Shown: one piece after another, positions 1 to 12,150 of the stretch
Layout: each line of letters opens with the position of its first letter
Numbering within the stretch: the first letter of the stretch is position 1
Notes under the pieces: model-generated
What the model was told of the DNA's origin: nothing
Databases searched by the model: none
Seen by the model: only the letters and a program-made list of their open reading frames with translations
Translations under genes and position numbers: made by a program
DNA from: Oscheius tipulae
Taxonomy: Eukaryota > Nematoda > Chromadorea > Rhabditida > Rhabditidae
Direction: 5' to 3'
NCBI GenBank assembly: GCA_037178975.1
Contig: JASJZH010000004.1
Location: 6,572,001-6,636,000, forward strand
DNA length: 64,000 nucleotides

Positions 1-1
1 A

Positions 2-1123
2 TCTGTACTTCGTAGAAAAAGCGCACATTGTTTCGACCTCTGGGAGGATCTTCGAAAGAATTTGGACGAATTTGTGAGTTGACTTGACTACTTGACTATC
101 AGTTTTGTAGGGACCTATGATGAAGACAATCGCTGATGTGGAGAGATTCGTGATCGACCACCCTCATTGTTTTAATTACAAAGACGAGTATATTGTGTCT
201 AATCAAAACACGGGGACATGGTAAGAGTTTATAAGACTTTATAGAAGAGTTATAGGATGTACTTTCCCTCGGTCATTCATCTAATCCATTCGAAGAGCAG
301 AGGGGGCCAGGAGAGTGTCTGTTTGGCAGAGATTTTCCGGAAGTAAGAGTTTTTTTTAATTTTTTATCCACTGTAATGATTTCAGTCTTCGCCAACTTCC
401 CGACAGCTTCGAACTGGAGGCCTTAAACGAGGACTTGTACTTCTGGGAAGGCAGGAGACCGGCCAACTGCACTGACATCCTCAGGATGTTGTTCCTCAGG
501 TATCCGAGCATCTTCGAGGTCCACGAAGAGCCGGCTGAAGACGGGGAAGAGAATGATATCAAGCTTAAAGAAGGGATGCTTTTGACTAAACAGATGATGT
601 ACATGGTGAAACAGGATGATGCTAGCCGAAAAAAAAGTGAGTTTCCTGGGGAGACCTCAATCAAATTTCAGGGATTTTCATCAGACTGAAGCCATTCGTC
701 TACACGATTCCCTCGTTTTGGTACAACGATGTTTTCAAAGAGTTCGACCCTGCCTACCACGTAGACAAGAGCCGTCAATATGGTCTGACGGGGACCATCT
801 CGGGCATAGTCAAAGACAAGATCGTTCTCCAAATCGACTGCGGATTTCTGAATTCTCTTCGTGCCTTGGGTAAGATAGACGAGATCGGAATCCCTCCAGA
901 GCAACAAAAAATGATATCCACTGGTATACACGTAGGTTTTCCCCCTTCCTAGAATGACAGAAATGTTCAGCTCGGAGTGAAAGTTATCCGCAATTATGAA
1001 GGAGAGCACGGACTCAAAATTCTCTCAGCCGTACTCGACACCCGAGCAAGACGAACCATAAGAAGGAAACATGTAATAGAACCCGATAGTAATCATATGT
1101 CGTCCATGAGAGTATGTTTCTGA
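2..1123 (+). CDS. 3' portion of an unrecognised multi-exon gene
   Basis: The window opens inside a gene. Four or five short exons join in frame: about 2-82, 119-221, 387-632, 684-930 and 970-1123, ending at TGA 1121-1123. Introns are 37-50 nt apart from one of 165 nt. The product has an acidic N-terminal part with segments that look like small winged-helix modules (FVIDHPHCFNYKDEYIV; LPDSFELEALNEDLYFW). A later stretch, QYGLTGTISGIVKDKIVLQI, is reminiscent of an S1/OB-type beta barrel, and the C-terminus is basic (TRARRTIRRKH). There is no signal peptide or membrane segment in the visible part, so it is probably nuclear or cytoplasmic. I do not recognise the family. The domain comparisons are impressions only, and the true N-terminus lies outside the window. 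Confidence 0.6.
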
Positions 1124-1933
1124 TTCCCATTTGTTTAACTCTGTTCTTTTCGGGTTTTCTTTTTCTACCGCTTTTAATTCCAGTTCCAACCGTTGGTACA
1201 GCCTGTTCTTTCAATAAACCTGTTGTTCTCTTGAAATTTTTGTGTGAAAGGTAATCATGCCAGTTTTCAAGAGTCTTTCTCAGTTTCTCAGGAGGATCCT
1301 GGGAGGAATATGTAGTCAGATTGAGATAATTTAAAGGACCAACTGAACCATCGCTAGCGCTGCCCCAATGACAAAAAGCGTGGCGGGACCTAAGGTGTCA
1401 CGCCGAGCCACTGGCAGCCAGCCAATTTTGCCTGATCTTTCCTGATTTTTCAAATTTGAACTTGTGCTCATTAAATAGTGTGTGTTTCAGTCAGAAAAGT
1501 TGTGTATTAGGTATAAGACCGAATTGTTTTCAACATTCATCGTTCTATGCGACCCTGGTTCAGTTCCTTCCAGTTAACCTATTGGCGGAAAGTGAGTTCG
1601 ATACTGGAAATCAGCTGATTTGACAATAAAAATTTTGCAAGAGATAAGAGTTCAGATGAGGTTCTAACTTTTCTTATCGTTCACCTCAGTTTAGATGAAA
1701 GCATACACCATAATCGATTTTCTTATGTGTCGTCAGCATTAAGTTTTCCCGTAGTTGAATTTGACATACCTTTTGGCGGATAATTCCTCTAACCGAGCTA
1801 ACTGTTTCCGAGCCTCCTAACCAAGAAGCAAGCCCCATTAATGACTAGACCGACGCTTTCGCATAACTTCTTTTCCGCTTTTATCAGCGTTACAGCCATT
1901 TTTCAGAGGTAATTTTCACCGAATCGAACAGAC
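1124..1933. other. Intergenic region upstream of the PHD/SET gene
   Basis: No convincing coding signal on either strand. AATAAA lies at about 1213, after the stop of the preceding gene, and is a plausible poly(A) signal. The rest presumably holds the promoter of the PHD/SET gene, but I see no recognisable element. Confidence 0.4.
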
Positions 1934-4900
1934 ATGGAAGAATCGGGTCCTTCTACGTCTAACAATGGTTTGATTCACTATTTTTTACTAGTCTTATTAC
2001 CGTTTCAGCCGAGACACCCGCCTCGACTGTCAGTGAGTCGACTTCTGACATGATCGACAACGCCACCTTCTTCAAAAATCTCCGATTCCCAGCCTACGAG
2101 CCAAAAGTCAAGAAGGTTCTGTATCTCTGTGCTGAAGAGGACGAGAAATGGGCGAAAAAAGTCGGATGGAAGAACATCTTCCCTGAGGAGCTACAAGTGA
2201 GTCTCCTTGAAAAGTGTTAGGGTATGTCCTTCTTCAGGACCACAGTTACTGCAATCCGGGACAGACGGAAAAGTACAAGCCCCGTCCCGACGAGCTTCCT
2301 GAACCGGAGACTAAAGACATGGAGCCCATTTACGCAGAGGACGAAGTCAGGAAGCCGAACGAGCATTTTCTCGAAGAAGAGCACATATCTCCAAGAGTAG
2401 CCGGCCATAGATTGCTTGCAATGAATGGAGGTAAGAATCTGCTTTATAAATGAATAAATGTCTTCAGAAGTAATGGAGTCAGGATCTGTTACTCCTCATA
2501 ATCAGCGACCAGTTCCGAGCCAAGTTCGCAGTCGAGTCCCCATTCTTCCGCAACCGCCACATCGAATGACTCCTGTCGGGCTGGACCCTCGAGTTCCGAT
2601 TCAGACTGGCCGAGCTCCCCTGATCGTCCCAGCAAGAGGAAGGACTCTCTCTCGAAGCCAGGATGTTGTGCTTCCTGACAATCACATGACTCTACAAAGG
2701 AACTCGATGTCCCCCATGAAGACTGTAAAATATTGAAAACTTCCGGTTTGCATTACAACTTTCAGAATGTTTCCGAGATTGGTGTTCCTCTCCATCCAGA
2801 TGGAGTTACCAGGACGATCTCTCCCCAAAAGGTCAGGATTATTCGTCAGAATCCGGAGAGATCTTCTCATCTAGCCGTAAGACAGCCAGCTATCATTCCC
2901 CAGAATGTCACTCGTGCCAGAGCTCTAGAGGTTTGTGTCCATTGAATTTCATTTTTATGAAACGTTGTCTAGAGAGAAGAAGTCCTGCCACCGGATATCG
3001 CCGCCACTGCTCTCGACTTGTTAAGTGAGCATTTAGCTGTTGCTGCGGCAGTCGATCCTACTGACCAGTACAAGGACATGAATGCTGAGACGATGAAAAT
3101 GGAAATCGACAGCATCCGTCGCAAGCTACAGACAGATACTTTGGGTAATGCTGAAGGTGTCCGTCAGCCACGTCTCCAATCTCCTCCGATGCGTCGTCTC
3201 ACGTCGCCTCCTCAAGGTGGTCGACACAGAACGACGAGCACAAGTAGCAACTCTTCAATTCCTGGAACTGTTAGGACCGGTGCCTTGATCCGTCATCCTG
3301 GTTCTCCTCCGTTGCGAGTACCGGTGAGTTTCACTTTAGTTCAGGTCAAAGAAGAGATTCAGATGGATGGTGTCAGAGTACAGCCAGCAATTGGAACTCC
3401 GTCCATGAGACATGGAGTAAAGTCCAACCTTAAAAAGACCGTCGTTCCCCAACAGCCCGTGGACGTAGTTGAACCAAGTCGTAGAAGTTCTCGAGCTCGC
3501 AACTCAACTACCAAAAAGGAGGAACAAGAAGAAAAGATGCGCTGTCTCTGCGGAGTCACGACGGACACACCCAAAGGAGAACCGTGGGTATCCTGCGATC
3601 GTTGCGGGTAAGTATTTTAAACCTTTATCTGAAAAATTCCAATCTTCAGCGTCTGGCAGCATCAATTCTGTGCCGGTTTCAAATCACGAAAAGGTGCCAA
3701 CTATCTGTGTGACGAATGTGAGGATCCCGTTAACAGAAGAAAACGGCCGAGCGAACAGGAGTCTATCGCCTACATTGTAAGCTTTGTGCTGTTTTCAAAG
3801 TTATGGCATATTTTTTAGAATGCTCGGATTAAAAAGTTTGGACCTGGAGACAAAGTCAGTGATGATGAGGAAGAAGAGGACGTGGACAAACCCCTACGAG
3901 GAGCCGATAGAAAACATCAGACTAGGAGGGAGACGGCTGCGACTACTCCTGTCCGAGGAACAGTCACCAAGAATGTTCGTAGTCTGTTGACTGTAGCCGG
4001 AACTGGGAATAATTTTACTGGTCCGAAGATGTTGACATCTTGTGCCAAAATGAATGTGGCCAATGACCATACTCCCGGTATGTATTCTGTCCTTTCCAAT
4101 TTACAAACCGGTTAAGGGATCGTCGCTCAGTGCTCAATTGCTCCCGGCACTGCCGTTATCGAAATTGTGGCCAATCTCTGCATTCCCGCAGACATTGACA
4201 AGCCAAAGAGCTATAATCCACACATTTTCTACTACGATGGACTGGTCGATCAGAAAGCAGCACTTACGACTGCCCAGAAACAGGAAAATCAGATATGCCT
4301 GGACGCCAGAAAGTTTGCTCTGGACGGCAAATTTGTCAGAAGGTTCGTTTCACAGAATAGGACTATAAAAGGAAACTTTTAGATGCTGCCGGCCTAACTC
4401 GACCATCAAACATATCTATGCCAGTAACCAGGTCAACTTTTATGTCGTGACAAGACAGCAGATCAACATCCAGGACGAAATAACGGTTCCGTTTGAAGCT
4501 GGCTTCAAGCCTACCAGAAGGGACCAATGCCGTTGCATTCCGGATTCTGGCTGTCTCCTAGACACTGGATCTTTCATCGGACCTGGATTCTGTGACCTTT
4601 CTCCAGTCCGTTCGCTACCTCTGAAGTCTCCGCCAAAGTCCCCAATAAGTCAAACTGCTGCCTCTCCTACTAGACGCTTTGTCAGTCCGCCTCGTCAGCC
4701 AATCCAGCAAGAGGTTGCTGTAGAGGAGGTCAAAGCTCGGGAGGAGAAGAGTGAAGAGGAGACTCCTGCTCCTCGGTCAGCCAGACGCGGTCGTATCCAA
4801 AGTACTTCAAAGAAGGCATCCGAGACGGAGGAAGTAAAAACGGAAGAGATCAAAGAAGAAAGGAACGAGGAGATGAAAGAGACTCCGCAGGAAGACCTCG

Positions 4901-6762
4901 TCGCCAAGAAAAAGTCCCCAGTCAAGCAGGAAACTCCGAAAAGGACAGCTCCAAAGAAGAAGCCAAGTTTCCCAAAGTCCGAACTGGATGAACTTCTAGC
5001 GCTTCAGAACAATGTCCACTTCGATGTAGACTTCAAGCAGAAAGAGGTGCAATATATTATTTGACTCCTGTTCAACACACGTTTTCAGTCGCGAGAGCAA
5101 CGTAAAGCCCGTGAGATGTTCGAGAGAATGGAGAAGGAGAGTGCCAGGAAGGCTGCCTTGGAACAGGCGAAGGACAAGACGAAGGTGTCGGCCACAACCA
5201 GCAAGGCTGCCCAAAAGACTCCCAAGGCTACTCCAAAGGCTGTCAAAAAGGAGATGGAACAGGAGGAAACACCTTCTAGAAGGACTAGATCTCAAACTGA
5301 CGATATGCCAACTACGAGCAAAGTGGAGGTTAAAGAAGTGGCAGCAGAGCCAATTTCTGAACAGAGTAAGTATAGTGTATCCAGTGTTCTACTGAACAAG
5401 TTTCAGTGGAGAAGTCACCGAGTCCTTCGAAGAGCATGTCGGCTCCGAAGAAGATGTTCCAGCATCGGTACAATCAGGAGAAGGCGGCTGAACCGCAAGA
5501 GGTAGGATTCAATTGTGTTCGCCTTTAAGAAATACTTTTTTCAGCCAGTGAGTAAGAGATCGAGGCGATCTGAAGCCAAAGTCGAGGCTCATACATTTGA
5601 TATCAGTAAAGAGCTTGCAGCTTCCTTGAAAATTTTGGAGAAGAAGCTCAAGAATGAGGACTACACTCTTCCAGCAGGTAGTCTTTAGCGTGTCTTTCAC
5701 ACAACTATCTTTTAGATTGTCTCAAGTACGTCCCCAAAAAGTCAGAGCCGACAGTCAAAAAAGCCAAAGCCGTCTCAAAGCGCAAAACTCCCAAAGAGAC
5801 TGTCTCAATAGAGCCTGAAGTCGTTCCCAAGAAGGGGAAAGCTGTGGAAGTGAAGGAAGAGAAGACTGTTCCCGAGAGGTCAAGAAAGAAATCAGAGTCT
5901 AAGACTAAAGTCGTGGAAAAAAAGAAGGAGGAGCCGAAGACTGAAGTCAAAACAGAAGAAGATAACGAAAAAGAGCCTGAACCGTTAATCGAAGAGCCAG
6001 TTCCGGAACCAGCTCCGATTACCGAACGCCCCCGAAGATCGATTAATCTGGAAGAGTACAAGAAAAGAAGAGCTGAACGGCCAGTCGATGAGGAACCGAC
6101 CGAACTCAAGAGGAAAAGCTTTATGCCCGATTTCAACAATGTTCCACAGGTGCGTAGAAGTGGCAGATTCCTCTAGTGTGCTCTAACCCCTACTTCAATA
6201 AAAATCATAATACTTTGTGTTGTCTGATCGGAACAAAGGCTGTTTTTAGACGGTGACACTTCCTGATCTGCCTCTTGGATACATTGATCAGAAGCAGTTG
6301 GAACGGGAGATTTTGGGACTGCCGGTGAGTCTCTTTGTATGAAAGAGACTTTATAAGAGTATGCAGGAGAAGAGGGGCGAGGGTTGAAGAGTTAGAATGA
6401 GGGTTGAGAGAAGAGAGGGTAAAAATTGTGTACTCTAGAGGGTCTTTTACACATTGACAAAAATTTTGAATGTCTCACGAGACTCCATTCCAGAGCACGC
6501 GCACACCCTCCTCATCTACACGCCAGTCAATGCGTAGTTCGTCTTCTGCTGCACAGCCATCTACCACTTCCTCAATGACCTCTCCTGCGGAAAGAAAGGA
6601 AAGAGGACTTCTTCGTGATCGTCTAGCTCAGTTATTCAGTCAAGGTACAGTTACAAATTTTTAATTGCTGATTAGTCAATTTCAGACCCCTTGTTGAATC
6701 CGCAGTCTTCGTCTTCCAGCCCCTCTGATCCGAGGGTTCGTCGATCCCGTTTCACCGAATGA
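1934..6762 (+). CDS. set-26: PHD finger + SET domain chromatin protein, SET-9/SET-26 (MLL5/SETD5) class
   Basis: A long multi-exon gene. ATG 1934 opens a short first exon (1934-1967), followed by about 12-14 more exons joined by introns of roughly 37-45 nt, and the last exon ends at TGA 6760-6762. The order is: a disordered Pro/Ser/Arg-rich N-terminus; a PHD finger near residues 465-515 (CLCGV...WVSCDRCGVWQHQFC...CDEC); then a SET domain near 620-755 (GIVAQCSIAPGTAVIE; ICLDARKFALDGKFVRRCCR; FEAGFKPTRRDQCRC). A long Lys/Glu-rich tail follows. The usual SET NHS catalytic motif is replaced by RRCCRPN, as in the MLL5/SETD5 group, which are thought to bind H3K4me3 through the PHD finger and to have little classical methyltransferase activity. 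In C. elegans this class is SET-9 and SET-26, which limit H3K4me3 spread and affect lifespan and germline. The two paralogs cannot be told apart here, so the symbol means the class. Confidence 0.85.
6148..6250 (+). promoter_or_regulatory. Candidate alternative 3' end (intronic polyadenylation) of the PHD/SET gene
   Basis: The splice donor at 6148 can be used, joining to an acceptor ending ...TTTTTAG near 6249 and continuing to exons that end at 6762. If it is not used, translation reads through to a TAG at 6174-6176 and an AATAAA follows at about 6198. A second AATAAA near 6951 would serve the long form. This is direct sequence evidence for two possible C-termini, but use of the short one is inference. 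Confidence 0.45.
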
Positions 6763-8945
6763 GATCCAAACCCTTGTTCACCGGTGACCATTGTGCATTT
6801 TCTGTACATTTCAATGCTGAAACAAACTAGCTTCACATATATTCCCACTACCTCTCTCATTCACTATACGATTCCAAAAATTGCCTACTAACTCTCACAA
6901 CAAACTTTTTGGTCTGATCTGGTGCCCTATAAATCACTTTTTTTTTCTCATAATAAAGGTTCAAATTTATTGGATGCATTTTAGTTTTGCCCTAACAATC
7001 TTGCCCTAACCGGAATTTTTAAAATGAAGTTCGATAGGAAAGTACTAACGCGTGGGCTGTCAAAAGTACCGTAACCAGAGTAAGGAAATCAAAGCTCATG
7101 CCTGAAGGAGAAATTTACAAACTTGGAAGAGCCCTTTCACCTTTTGAACTTAATCAGATGGGAATATCAAAAAACCTCTTGCCGCGGGCTTATTATCTTC
7201 ACGCGATCGTCCTTTATTGGCCTTCCTTTGATTGTCACGGAAAAAAGAATAGGTTGGAACAGAATGAACAAATTGGAAGCAACTCTCATAATTTACTGTT
7301 CCCGAATCTAGGCTCGTTTCAGTTTTCTGTTAAGAGAATGTAAGATTAGGTCACGGGATGTTGCTGAATTTGAAGCGCTCACTTGACTTGAAGTTGAAAG
7401 AAGAAATATTCTTTTGCAATCCCTCTCAATCGCGTTCGATTCAAACATGGCAGCAGATCAAAGCGACATGGTCTAGTGGCGGGTGTTGACATGCGATGGG
7501 AAATGAAAAGAAGCCTGACTCACTCTTCACTCTTCGATTGGTAGTTTTCTGTCCGACTGATAGACACTCTCGCTCTTAGCGCATGCCACATTTCCTTTTG
7601 TTTTAACCAATTTTTAATGGTTGTGTGTCACAGTAATGTAATTGTTTGGAACCATCTCTCGTCCAGATTCTTAGTCCCAACTAATTCTCAGCTCCGTGCC
7701 ATGGGGTTTGTGCGAGCCGAAAGTAAATCATCATTCTCATTATAGATACTTGCAAAATGGTCATCAGAACGTCATGATTTTTGGAGCAACTTGATTCTCG
7801 ATTATTAGTCAGAGAAACTTGAAGGGTCTCACACTAATTAGCTGGGCAGTTAAAAATTGGAAATGGTAAGAGACTGGGAACAGATAGGAATTCAGAGACT
7901 GTTTTGATACTTCCAAAAACACGATTGCTTGTAAGCCAACAATATGGAAGCTATCCGTTTTTTGCAAAAAAAACCACCTCGGAGGTTGGATCTGCAAGGG
8001 ATCTTGCTCCCTATCAAGAGCATTTTCCTTTGGGATCAGACATTTGTTACTTTTTTTCTATTGTTCTCAGTATGAACGCTATCTCAAAGGAAAAGTAGTA
8101 GCCCTGGTGCTAAGACCGACAGAGACATGCCAACGCTACCAGGCTGGATAGAAGCTCTAGTAGCAGGCTATACTCAGCGTTCAGTTGAATAACGAAAGAT
8201 TGAAAAATCAATTGTTGCTTTTCTTACTCCATGAATCATTTTTTAAATATCAAGGAGCAACTACAAACTCACAACTCTTGACTGAGCTCTGATCTGCTTA
8301 TGCTTTGGACACAATGTGCTCAAACAACATAAAGGACGTAAAGGAATTTTGGTATGGAAGTATGGACAACACATCGCTGGACGCCGCGTTATTCCGTCAA
8401 CAGACCTGCTCAAAGAAAAGAAGAAGAAAAATCTCAAAGAAAATTTGAGATTCTGATAGGAACGGGAAATGTCGTCAATTGGTTCAAAGGGTGCACGTTG
8501 CTCTTTTTTTCTGGGATTCTCAGTCCCGACTAATTCTCATAAATCCGCCGCTCTTGTCTTGTTAGCTTATCCATCTCACCCTTTGAAAACATTGAAGAAC
8601 TGCATTCTTCTTTCCAACCACAGCATATTGGACACTCGACGATTAAGATCTGATCTCGAGGTGCACGAGCGGTACAGAAACCAGACTATGCGCTTCATCT
8701 AAGGCACTGGTCCAGTTTTTTCGGGAGAAGATACTCTTCCCGTCGCTCTATCCTCAGTCCAATTATGTGTCTCTGCACTGCGACGATACACGCACGCAAC
8801 CTTCCATGTGTCCTTTTTTACTTCTTGTGCTCGAATACTTCAGCAACTTTTGAATTTTTCCTGCTAATTATGTTGTTTCTAAAAGTTTTAAACAAGAACT
8901 ATTGGGAAATAGCGTCTGTGTATGATCTTCTATGTTTTCAGGATC
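6763..8945. other. 2.2 kb intergenic region
   Basis: After the poly(A) signal near 6951 there are only short ORFs with no protein-like composition and no linked splice sites. Two similar 20-nt stretches (near 7672 and 8518, both containing CTCAGTCCC- or TTAGTCCCAACTAATTCTCA-like sequence) are noted without interpretation. The 3' end should contain the promoter of the methyltransferase gene. Confidence 0.35.
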
Positions 8946-10031
8946 ATGCAATATTCACACAAAGTGATTATCGGAGTTCTCTCAGCAGCGGCTGTTTTGT
9001 ATATTTTGATGCAGCAACTGACAGTGGATCCTCCCAATCGGCAGTTATACAACAGCTGGAGATCATGTCTCAAGAGCAAAATAGATCAACACCGTGGAAA
9101 TGCAAATGCCTTGTGGCTTGCCATCACAAAAGCCGTAACCGATTGTGACCAGCCCTATGTGGACATCCTCAAAATTGAAGACCAGGCAAATGAAGGAGAG
9201 ATCAAAAGACATATCTGGCCTTTGAGGGTAATTCTTGCTGTTTTTCTAAAAGAAAATTGTTCAGAAAGGCGAGAGACAGACACTGGTCACTCTAGGAGTT
9301 GGACATGACACCGCAGCTGAGGAGCATCTGAGAACCGTGAGTAGACTCATACCTAGGACCTGTATAGCTTACGACCACTTCCAGAAAGCTGGAAACAACG
9401 AGACCATCGAGTTCTTCGGCGCCGATCCTATCATCGAAATCAATCGCGAGAAGTACTCCAAGTTCGGAAAGTTCTTCCCTTTTGCTGTCAGCGCAAATCC
9501 AGGGTTCACGGCAGCCAGTGTCTACGATGGTAGGGAGCTTTCTAGAAAGATACGGTGCATCGTTTAGAAACTGAGAAAAAGTCCGAATATACGTATATGG
9601 ACAAGTTGGTAGTTAACGTGGATGCTGTCTATTTCTTTAAGAAGCTCATCGGGAAGACTTTCATCGACTCGGTTTGGTTCGATCCCGAAGGAGCTGAATT
9701 CGGTCTGTTCTCCTTTATCAACAAAGGAGGAGACTTTGACGAGCATGGAATTGTCATCTGTCAGATGAACTTCGAAGTACACGATCCATCCTTTACCCCG
9801 AAAGACGGGGTTGATAGGGACACTAAATTGGTCATGTTTCATGATTTTGTCTTTCAGACGTTAGAAGACGGAAGGTAACTTTTGATTTGATTTCAATAAG
9901 GTTCGCTGTTCAGATACGCCTTTTTCAAAGCAGTCTTCGCCACACATGTCAGAGTCTACATGGTCAATTTGTTGGACGAGTCTTGCGTCCAGAAATACTT
10001 TCCCGAAAACATTCAAGATGTCAAACTGTAG
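8946..10031 (+). CDS. FkbM-domain methyltransferase-like, type II membrane protein
   Basis: ATG 8946 lies just after a TTTTCAG and starts a hydrophobic signal anchor (VIIGVLSAAAVLYILM). Five exons join in frame: about 8946-9228, 9267-9336, 9385-9528, 9567-9873 and 9914-10031, stop TAG 10029-10031. Key segments are TLVTLGVGHDTAAEEHLR, FFGADPI, KFGKFFPFAVSA, SVWFDPEGAEFGLF and ICQMNFEVHDP. These match the nematode-expanded group with the FkbM methyltransferase fold (Methyltransf_21), where GVGHDTAAE is at the cofactor-loop position and WFDPEGAE is the conserved acidic motif. It probably acts in the Golgi/ER lumen on a sugar or lipid acceptor; the substrate is unknown. All conserved blocks are present and no frame is broken, so it looks functional. 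Confidence 0.85.
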
Positions 10032-10579
10032 TTATTTTTTATAGATGAATGGTTTTCCCCTTTCAAATTTTGAGCTTTCCGTTTTTCCGTACCTACTCAG
10101 TTGCTTTCTCTCTCAAAGTTCGTTTGAGGGGATCTTCATTCGACGTGCAGCATGAACGTACTGTTGACAATTGCAATCAGGTCTCTTTGTTTTACAGAAA
10201 AATGCTAGTATTGCAAAATAAGGTCATCTGAACTTCCACAAGCCTTTTGTCTCTCAAAAAGTTTTCGTCGCATAGCTTCTCTATCGTCGTGGTCGCTGTT
10301 CCTTCAGTTAATCTAAGATCTTTCGTTTGACGGTGGATAGACCATAGCGGAAACAAGCGTCTGAGCGCACAGTGTAGTGGTGCTTTAGATATGCAGTGAA
10401 AAGCTCAATCAGAAGTTCTTTGCAACCATGCCCAATGGTGGAACCCGACTGACAGAAAGCAAACGCGTAAAACAGTAAATCGTATATCTCTATACTATTT
10501 ATGTCAAGGGATCCATCCAAATACAGGCTCAAAAAAATTTTTATTGTATACCCGCACTTGCAAAACTGTTTAGTGTCAG
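10032..10579. other. Intergenic region with an unassigned minus-strand open frame
   Basis: The minus strand from about 10532 to 10308 is open for some 74 codons and reads rather protein-like (IYDLLFYAFAFCQSG; CKELLIELFTAYLKH). It has no ATG at the start, no clear linked exon and no family I can name. It may be a gene remnant or chance. The rest appears non-coding. Confidence 0.25.
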
Positions 10580-10864
10580 CTACTGCGGTCGAGAATGTGA
10601 CATGGCTTGAAATAACATCTGTGCTCCCTGTTTTCTCTCCTGTGCGACAATATTAGTCAAGTGACTGAATCGTGCTTCTACCAACGATGGTCGAATGTCA
10701 TTGAGTCTGAAAACACTTCATCCTTTTTTTTGTAACGAAACTAACGATGGTTGAGTGCCGCCACTGAACATATAATTGTAGCGCCCAATAGCTTCATCGT
10801 GGAGACAAGCAGTGTTGGCTGCCTCGGATAAAGTCTTGTCGGCCAATGAAATGCTGCTGTACAT
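10580..10864 (-). CDS. Small protein (81 aa), paralog of the divergent gene at 11503
   Basis: Two exons on the minus strand: 10864-10746 and 10706-10580, joined by a 39-nt GT-AG intron; the spliced length is exactly 82 codons including the stop. The protein starts MYSSISLADK. It contains EAIGRYNYMFSGG just before the intron and RPSLVEARFSHLTNIVAQER after it. The same blocks, in the same order and with the intron at the equivalent place, occur in the plus-strand gene at 11503-11795. Shared motif, phase and intron position make both real genes despite their size. There is no signal peptide or membrane segment. The RPSLVEARFxHLTxIxxQER block could form an amphipathic helix. I do not recognise the family and assign no function. 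Confidence 0.7.
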
Positions 10865-11502
10865 GGGAAAAGACGAAAGCTTTCTAGAACTTCCTTGGTT
10901 AGTTCACGCCCTCTCGCCCTGACCTATTTTGGACGGCACGCCTTTCTATCGACAACGTTTGTATATTTGACTCATCGAATGTGATTGGAGGATTAGTTGA
11001 CTGAAAAGCAATATTGTAATCTTTTGTGTTTGCAATATGTTGCAATTGATTGCTCGATCTGTGTGGCAATGCTAACTATCACACGTGCATTCTGACTGAT
11101 CGGCGGGTAGTTGGTTATAATAGGCCATATCGACCAAAGATCTGGCGCTCCGATCACCACTCTTCTCGGATCTTGAACCATTTCTCAGTCACTGCCTCAG
11201 GTGCTTAAAGAAAATCAGAAGTCTTGTTCCGTACAATGTTTAGTCAACTACATACGTTTGTAACCTTTTGAAACAAATGGGAGAATGGATTCTGAACGAA
11301 CCATGATTTATTTTGCCGCGGAATTGTCCATAGACGGAACTTCACTGCGAGAGCCCTCATTTTGATACACAGATCGCCGTTTTCGAGATTGCAGGCCGAA
11401 GAATCAACCTGGAAACTTGAGACCAAAGTAACGATCTTTATCGTGCGTTTCATCGACGAGATTTAAATATCTGTCCATCCCCCACTTTGTAGTCTCACGG
11501 CC
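10865..11502. other. Shared upstream region of a divergent small-gene pair
   Basis: 638 nt between the two start codons of the divergent paralogs. Minus-strand open frames here (for example 11453-11244) have no supporting family or splice partners. The region presumably drives both genes. I see no recognisable operator. Confidence 0.4.
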
Positions 11503-11795
11503 ATGTTCAGCAACACTTCTTGCAGCAGCGACGACAGTCAGTCCCAGTTTGCCAGCACCAGTCCCCTTCATATGGAAGCTCTCAATAGGTACAACTACAT
11601 GTTTGGAACAGCTGCTAACAACAATCAGTGTGTTATTTTCTCACTGAACAAAAAATGATCTTTAGAGAAGTTTATCAACGACCGTCACTCGTTGAAGTGA
11701 GATTCGGACATCTAACCCAAGTTCTTTGTCAAGAAAGACAACAAGCCATGTACTCTCAACCTCAACCTCCATTTACATTTAACGGCAAACTTTAA
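11503..11795 (+). CDS. Small protein (84 aa), divergent paralog of the gene at 10580
   Basis: Exons 11503-11627 and 11666-11795 with a 38-nt intron; spliced length is 85 codons including the stop TAA 11793-11795. The protein begins with a Ser/Gln-rich stretch (MFSNTSCSSDDSQSQFAS). It then has MEALNRYNYMFG before the intron and RPSLVEVRFGHLTQVLCQER after it, and ends with a Gln/Pro-rich tail. The RYNYMF and RPSLVE.RF.HLT..QER blocks and the intron position match the divergent gene on the other side of a 638-nt gap. No membrane segment, signal sequence or known domain is visible. It is likely a soluble small protein of a lineage-restricted family, with unknown function. Confidence 0.72.
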
Positions 11796-12150
11796 AAGTG
11801 AGATTCCGATATCTGCAGCCACGGGTCATAAATTTTGGAAGGAAATCATTTCTATCTCTTATTTGCCAGTCACACTGAAACTTACCAATTTACCGATCTA
11901 ACGCTTCTTTTGTACTACACGAAACGTACTTCCCTCAAGACACTGATTGCTATTCAACTATCTAAAAGAAACTTTTATTGGTGAAACTCAAGACGAGTAC
12001 CTAGCAGTTAAGAGAACCAAGGTAGTGTGAAGTAGCATGTACTTACCGGTACTTCTGTGTAATTGCGGCTAATGGGTAGTGCGTTCCGTGTAATAGCCGA
12101 TTTAACTAGACAAGACAAATGGTACATCTAATTCTTTTTCTATTTATTTA
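11796..12150. other. Intergenic region
   Basis: Between the small-protein gene and the DUF268 gene, whose 3' ends face each other. No coding signal or repeat stands out. Confidence 0.35.

Noticed and set aside
1-6762. Operon of the first gene and the PHD/SET gene
   Set aside because: The gap of about 810 nt is too large for the usual 100-nt spacing of nematode operons and no SL2-type signal is visible.
7471-7520. tRNA-like start (GACATGGTCTAGTGGCGGG)
   Set aside because: No anticodon arm, T-arm or matching acceptor follows.
11017-11453. Minus-strand open frames upstream of the small divergent gene, first suspected to be a GT92 remnant
   Set aside because: No conserved GT92 block could be found, and the region is better explained as the shared 5' flank of the divergent pair.
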